9,319 nt of DNA, from assembly GCA_947174965.1 (NCBI GenBank), contig CAMWKY010000060.1:1-9319 (forward strand), written 5' to 3'. Position 1 is the stretch's first letter, and each line of letters starts with the position of its first letter. Origin of the DNA: an uncultured Ruminococcus sp. (GTDB lineage Bacteria; Bacillota; Clostridia; Oscillospirales; Ruminococcaceae). Below the pieces are notes generated by a model, which was not told where the DNA came from, ran no database searches, and saw nothing but the letters and a program-made list of their open reading frames with translations. Shown here one piece after another: positions 6,759-9,319 of this stretch. The position numbers and the translations under genes were made by a program.

Positions 6759-7583
6759 ATGGACAATAATACACTTGCAAAAATTAACAAATTTACACGT
6801 CGTGAGTTTACAGACGACGAACTGTATACATTTTCCGTTATTCTTTGTGATAACGAAATTGACAGGGATTATGAATGTTTTTCGGACAATGCACTTGAAA
6901 AAATAAAGTCGCTTTTTATCGGCAGAACAGGCATTTTTGACCATAACACAAGTACGGCAAATCAGAACGCACGTATTTTTGATACAGAGATTATCACAGA
7001 TACAGAACGTACAACAAAAAATGGTAAGCCTTATAAATATATAAAAGCTATGGCTTATATGGTACGTACAGACGAAAACAAGACTCTCATAGCAGAGATT
7101 GACGGCGGTATCAAAAAGGAAGTGAGCATATCCTGTTCAGTTCCACGAAAGATTTGTTCAATATGCGGAAATGAAAAAACATCAGGAAGTTGCAGTCATA
7201 TCAAGGGAAAAAGCTATAACGGCAGAATATGTCATGTAGTACTTGATGATATATCAGACGCTTATGAATGGAGTTTTGTTGCAGTTCCGGCGCAGGTTAA
7301 TGCAGGAGTTACAAAGAAGTTTTCAGATGAAGCAACAGAAAAATCTGCTTATGCTGATATAAATGAAGCTGACGAGGAACTTCGCAGAGATATTCGACGA
7401 CTTGCATTTTTCAAGGGTGGGAAGTCTGCGGCTGAAACAGCAGAGATTTCCACAAAAGGAATGTCAACACCTCAGCTTATCAATCTGAAAAAATCGTATG
7501 AGCGACTTTTATCAAGAAAAGGTGCAGAAGTTCAGCTTATGCCTGAAAACAGGAAAGAGCAGTCCGCAGTTTATAAAATTTAA
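6759..7583 (+). CDS. Prohead-protease-like protein with a zinc-knuckle insert (274 aa)
   Basis: This looks like the maturation protease that trims capsid proteins in the procapsid. Its pattern follows the S78/U35 (HK97 gp4-type) proteases: FDH (His62) for the catalytic histidine, KKEVSISCSV (Ser123 aligning with the S of 'SiGF') for the nucleophile, and AYEWSFVAVPAQVNAGV (168-184) for the closing 'E.S.V..PA.a.a' strand, with Glu170 or Asp167 as third-residue candidates. A C-x2-C-x8-C-x-H group (Cys133, Cys136, Cys145, His147) lies directly after the nucleophile strand and probably binds zinc. Residues 188-274 are charged and mostly helical and could act as a scaffold. The ATG has AAAAGGAG at 6743-6750, eight bases upstream. 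It is odd that it follows the capsid gene, since the usual order is portal-protease-capsid. The protease call is by pattern; loss of activity is possible. Confidence 0.65.
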   Translation: MDNNTLAKINKFTRREFTDDELYTFSVILCDNEIDRDYECFSDNALEKIKSLFIGRTGIFDHNTSTANQNARIFDTEIITDTERTTKNGKPYKYIKAMAYMVRTDENKTLIAEIDGGIKKEVSISCSVPRKICSICGNEKTSGSCSHIKGKSYNGRICHVVLDDISDAYEWSFVAVPAQVNAGVTKKFSDEATEKSAYADINEADEELRRDIRRLAFFKGGKSAAETAEISTKGMSTPQLINLKKSYERLLSRKGAEVQLMPENRKEQSAVYKI

Positions 7584-7596
7584 GGAAGTGAATAAT

Positions 7597-7974
7597 ATGT
7601 TCAAAGTAGATACAGTTATATCATTGTTTGAACTTTTTTCAGGTCAGGAAATTGCAAAGAATGAGGGTTTTGTTATTCTTGCAATGGACGAAGTTAAAAA
7701 ATATGTTACTCCTGCTGCACTTAATGCAGATGAAAGGGTGAATTTTCTTTGTGCGGCAATAGCAAATTACCGCTATCAGCAGGCAAAGGCAGCAAGCGAC
7801 AGGACAACATATACATATGCGGGCGGTATGGAGAAAAATACAGACTCAAACTATACACCCCTTGCATTTGCAGAAAGTATGATGAGGGATTACTTTAATA
7901 TGTGCAGTGACATCATGATACCTAAGAATTTTGTGTTCAAGGGGTTTTCAAAGGAGAGTGATTTGAATGACTGA
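7597..7974 (+). CDS. Probable head-tail adaptor (connector) protein (125 aa)
   Basis: ATG 7597 has AAGGAAGTG at 7582-7590, six bases upstream, and the stop of the previous gene overlaps that site. The frame extends upstream to 7498, but only into the end of the protease gene. The protein is mainly helical: VISLFELFSGQEIAKNEGFVILAMDEVKKYV, then a second helix ADERVNFLCAAIANYRYQQAKAA and a third around FAESMMRDYFNMCSDIM. Size, helical make-up and position after the capsid and protease fit a gp6/gp15-like adaptor that docks on the portal. I recognise no diagnostic motif, so position carries most of the call. It overlaps the next gene by 8 bp. Confidence 0.5.
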   Translation: MFKVDTVISLFELFSGQEIAKNEGFVILAMDEVKKYVTPAALNADERVNFLCAAIANYRYQQAKAASDRTTYTYAGGMEKNTDSNYTPLAFAESMMRDYFNMCSDIMIPKNFVFKGFSKESDLND

Positions 7975-8395
7975 TATTATTAACACAATAAAACAGGTGC
8001 TTGTCAATAATGATGCAGAAAATGTATACAGTTCGTTTGATTCGCTCCCGATAGAAGCAAAAGGCAGGTTTTTTACAGTAATCGGCATAAAAAAGCTTGA
8101 ATACAGCAAACCGGTTTATTCTGAATTTACAATATATATGCCGTTCAGAACTGAAATTGAAATAAGTATTCTTGCACCATTAAGCACTTCGATTGATAAA
8201 GTATGGAATTATTACAAATCTAAAATAAAGGAATCCATACAGAACATAGCAGGACTTAATACTTGCATTTCTGATATATCTGTAAAGCAGGATAAAAATA
8301 TCAGTCGCTTTGTACTGAAAGTCACTATATCAGCAGACGGCATAAGAAAAATTGAACGTGAGCAGGAGGAACAGGAGGAGTTGAGCAATGAATGA
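7967..8395 (+). CDS. Probable neck or tail-completion protein (142 aa)
   Basis: The ATG lies inside the end of the previous gene (8-bp overlap) with AAGGAG at 7951-7956, ten bases upstream. The protein alternates strands and helices: an N-terminal helix (TDIINTIKQVLVNN), strands around GRFFTVIGIKKLE and SEFTIYMPFRTEIEISILAP, a helix (STSIDKVWNYYKSKIKESIQN) and strands SDISVK and SRFVLKVTISADG. This beta-alpha-beta layout and size suit a head-closure or tail-terminator protein, which caps the neck or tail tube. The acidic, Gln-rich end (REQEEQEELSNE) is encoded by repeated AGGAGG-like bases that also supply the ribosome binding site of the next gene. No family was recognised. Confidence 0.42.
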   Translation: MTDIINTIKQVLVNNDAENVYSSFDSLPIEAKGRFFTVIGIKKLEYSKPVYSEFTIYMPFRTEIEISILAPLSTSIDKVWNYYKSKIKESIQNIAGLNTCISDISVKQDKNISRFVLKVTISADGIRKIEREQEEQEELSNE

Positions 8396-8768
8396 GTTTT
8401 GCAACCGTGAGGCGATACCAGTAGTTATAAACGGGCTTACTCTTTATTGTGAAAAATTCAAGGCAATATCTTCTGTTGAACTTCATGAACAGCCTACAGT
8501 TGACGGCGTGGCGCAGATAACAAACAGATTCAGAAAAACAATGAAGTTTACATTTACAGGCAGAATCTACAATAATACAGATGCGCCGTTTTCACTTCTG
8601 ACAGTCTTTAACAGTATGGGCAGTTTTTCAGACTTTGAAATTAGCTATCGTGGAATGAAGATTGAAAAATGCGTTATAACCAACTTTACAATTGAGGATA
8701 AGAACGAAGATTTTGTTTATGTTTCTGTTATTGTGTCTTCTCCGCATTATGTAAGTCAGGACGAATGA
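8388..8768 (+). CDS. Small beta-rich tail protein, tube- or hub-like (126 aa)
   Basis: The ATG overlaps the previous gene by 8 bp and uses AGGAGG at 8373-8378. The predicted structure is nearly all strand: IPVVINGLTLYCEKF, ISSVELHEQPTVDG, FRKTMKFTFTGRIY, a short helix (PFSLLTVFNSMG), FSDFEISYRGMKIEKCVI and DFVYVSVIVSSPHYV. This matches the beta-barrel style shared by phage tail tube proteins and baseplate hub proteins, where paired strands such as 'k.tFtGriyn' form the ring wall. Candidates are a tail tube protein, a tube initiator or a distal tail piece. It lies immediately before a hub-like gene. The family was not identified from sequence alone. Confidence 0.42.
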   Translation: MNEFCNREAIPVVINGLTLYCEKFKAISSVELHEQPTVDGVAQITNRFRKTMKFTFTGRIYNNTDAPFSLLTVFNSMGSFSDFEISYRGMKIEKCVITNFTIEDKNEDFVYVSVIVSSPHYVSQDE

Positions 8769-8779
8769 GGTGAGGTATA

Positions 8780-9118
8780 ATGACATCAGTTTCCGCAGTT
8801 TTCGTCCGTCCCGACGGAGAAGAAAGCAAGGCAATAAGAGTTCTGAATTTTTCATTTCAAAAAGAATCATATATGCCATATACCAAATTAAGTATGACAT
8901 TTTCTGCCAATGAAGCTTTATTTAATTCTTTTGACAGTCCTTTTGATTATTCATATGTAATGTTTTATATTGATGATGAATGTGTGCATAAGGGGATAAT
9001 TGACGATTTCAAGCTTACTGATGAATCAGGTGTGAAAATTGGCATACTGAAATCAAGAGGTTTTACATCGCTGTTACTTGACAATCATTATGAACCAGGA
9101 ATGCATACAAATATATAA
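8780..9118 (+). CDS. N-terminal part of a baseplate hub-like protein (XkdQ/gpD type), truncated
   Basis: ATG 8780 has GAGGTGAGG at 8767-8775. The 112 residues resemble the start of phage hub proteins of the XkdQ/late control D type: FVRPDGEESKAIRVLNFSF, SYMPYTKLSMTFSAN, a binding-style segment YVMFYIDDECVHKGIIDDF, then VKIGILKSRGFTSLLLDN and EPGMHTN, where such proteins normally continue for some 200 more residues. The frame stops at TAA 9116-9118, exactly where foreign DNA appears. After that stop the same frame stays open for 14 more codons (IDDISKIKVKRGAF) to TAG 9161, so the TAA may be a base error replacing TCA in a TNISIDDI reading. Either way the gene is cut off by the contig end. The hub assignment is tentative. 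Confidence 0.5.
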   Translation: MTSVSAVFVRPDGEESKAIRVLNFSFQKESYMPYTKLSMTFSANEALFNSFDSPFDYSYVMFYIDDECVHKGIIDDFKLTDESGVKIGILKSRGFTSLLLDNHYEPGMHTNI

Positions 9119-9319
9119 ATAGATGACATTTCAAAAATAAAAGTGAAGAGAGGAGCCTTCTAGAATGTCCATGGCAGTGAAACAGGGGCTAGGCTTAGCC
9201 AAGTCCCATGGGGAAGAAAGTGGGGCTTTGGCTGTTGGAGAGGGACACTCTGGTACATCCTGCTGGTGCTGAACATTGCCTGTTGCAGAGAACACCCAAT
9301 GACTGGCCCTGTTGCACAG
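9119..9319. other. Foreign, vertebrate-like DNA at the contig end (likely chimera)
   Basis: From about 9145 the composition changes sharply. Bases 9161-9319 are about 54% G+C by count (86 of 159), against clearly AT-rich bacterial sequence before, and contain no CpG at all, although that GC content would give around ten by chance. The last CpG is near 9069-9070. No ribosome-binding-site-led gene is present on either strand. CpG depletion with moderate GC is typical of vertebrate DNA, such as the animal host of a gut sample. The exact junction cannot be placed, because 9113-9150 is AT-rich and could belong to either side. I identify no repeat family or gene in it. Confidence 0.8.

Noticed and set aside
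7498..7596. Extended start of the adaptor gene inside the protease gene
   Set aside because: ATG 7597 has its own ribosome binding site, and the upstream part overlaps the end of the protease frame without one.
1..9319. CRISPR array, tRNA, rRNA, insertion sequence or integrase
   Set aside because: No spaced direct repeats, no tRNA-like cloverleaf, no rRNA-like stretch and no transposase or recombinase frame were seen on either strand.
9145..9319. A coding gene or mobile element in the GC-rich tail
   Set aside because: No long open frame or bacterial start signal is present, and the CpG-free composition indicates non-bacterial DNA.

Overview
The window looks like a contig from a low-GC Firmicute of the Clostridia, plausibly a Ruminococcus-like gut bacterium. 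The reasons are AT-rich coding sequence, strong AGGAGG/GAGGTG ribosome binding sites, use of TTG starts, and the flavour of the purD and phage proteins. The genus is inference. All genes lie on the + strand.

Region 1 (1-2880) is chromosomal. It holds the 3' end of a membrane protein gene, a 163-aa four-helix membrane protein, an unlisted 31-aa single-helix protein, a complete purD (GAR synthetase), and a 225-aa six-helix membrane protein. The genes are tightly spaced with ribosome binding sites that overlap or adjoin the preceding stop, so they probably form one transcription unit. A good intrinsic terminator at 2851-2880 closes it.

Region 2 (2881-3034) is an AT-rich leader of about 150 bp with nested inverted repeats and no integrase, repressor or other gene.

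Region 3 (3035-9118) is a compact phage morphogenesis cassette. It contains a short terminase small subunit, the terminase large subunit (PBSX/SPP1-type, all catalytic motifs intact), portal, HK97-fold major capsid protein, a perfect hairpin, a prohead-protease-like protein with a zinc-knuckle insert, a probable head-tail adaptor, a probable neck/tail-completion protein, a small beta-rich tail protein, and the start of a baseplate-hub-like protein. Genes overlap by 4-8 bp or are separated by under 20 bp, except at the capsid/protease hairpin. Together they would build a head, package DNA and start a tail. Odd points are that the terminase small subunit lacks the usual N-terminal DNA-binding half, no early or lysogeny genes separate the cassette from the purD unit, the protease lies after the capsid gene, and a hub-like gene follows the neck genes with no sheath, tube or tape-measure gene between. 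These fit a domesticated or gene-transfer-agent-like particle, or a rearranged prophage. The window cannot decide between them.

Region 4 (about 9119-9319) does not belong to this genome. It is about 54% GC and has no CpG dinucleotide at all, which is typical of vertebrate DNA. It is most likely host DNA joined artefactually at the contig end, and it cuts off the hub gene.
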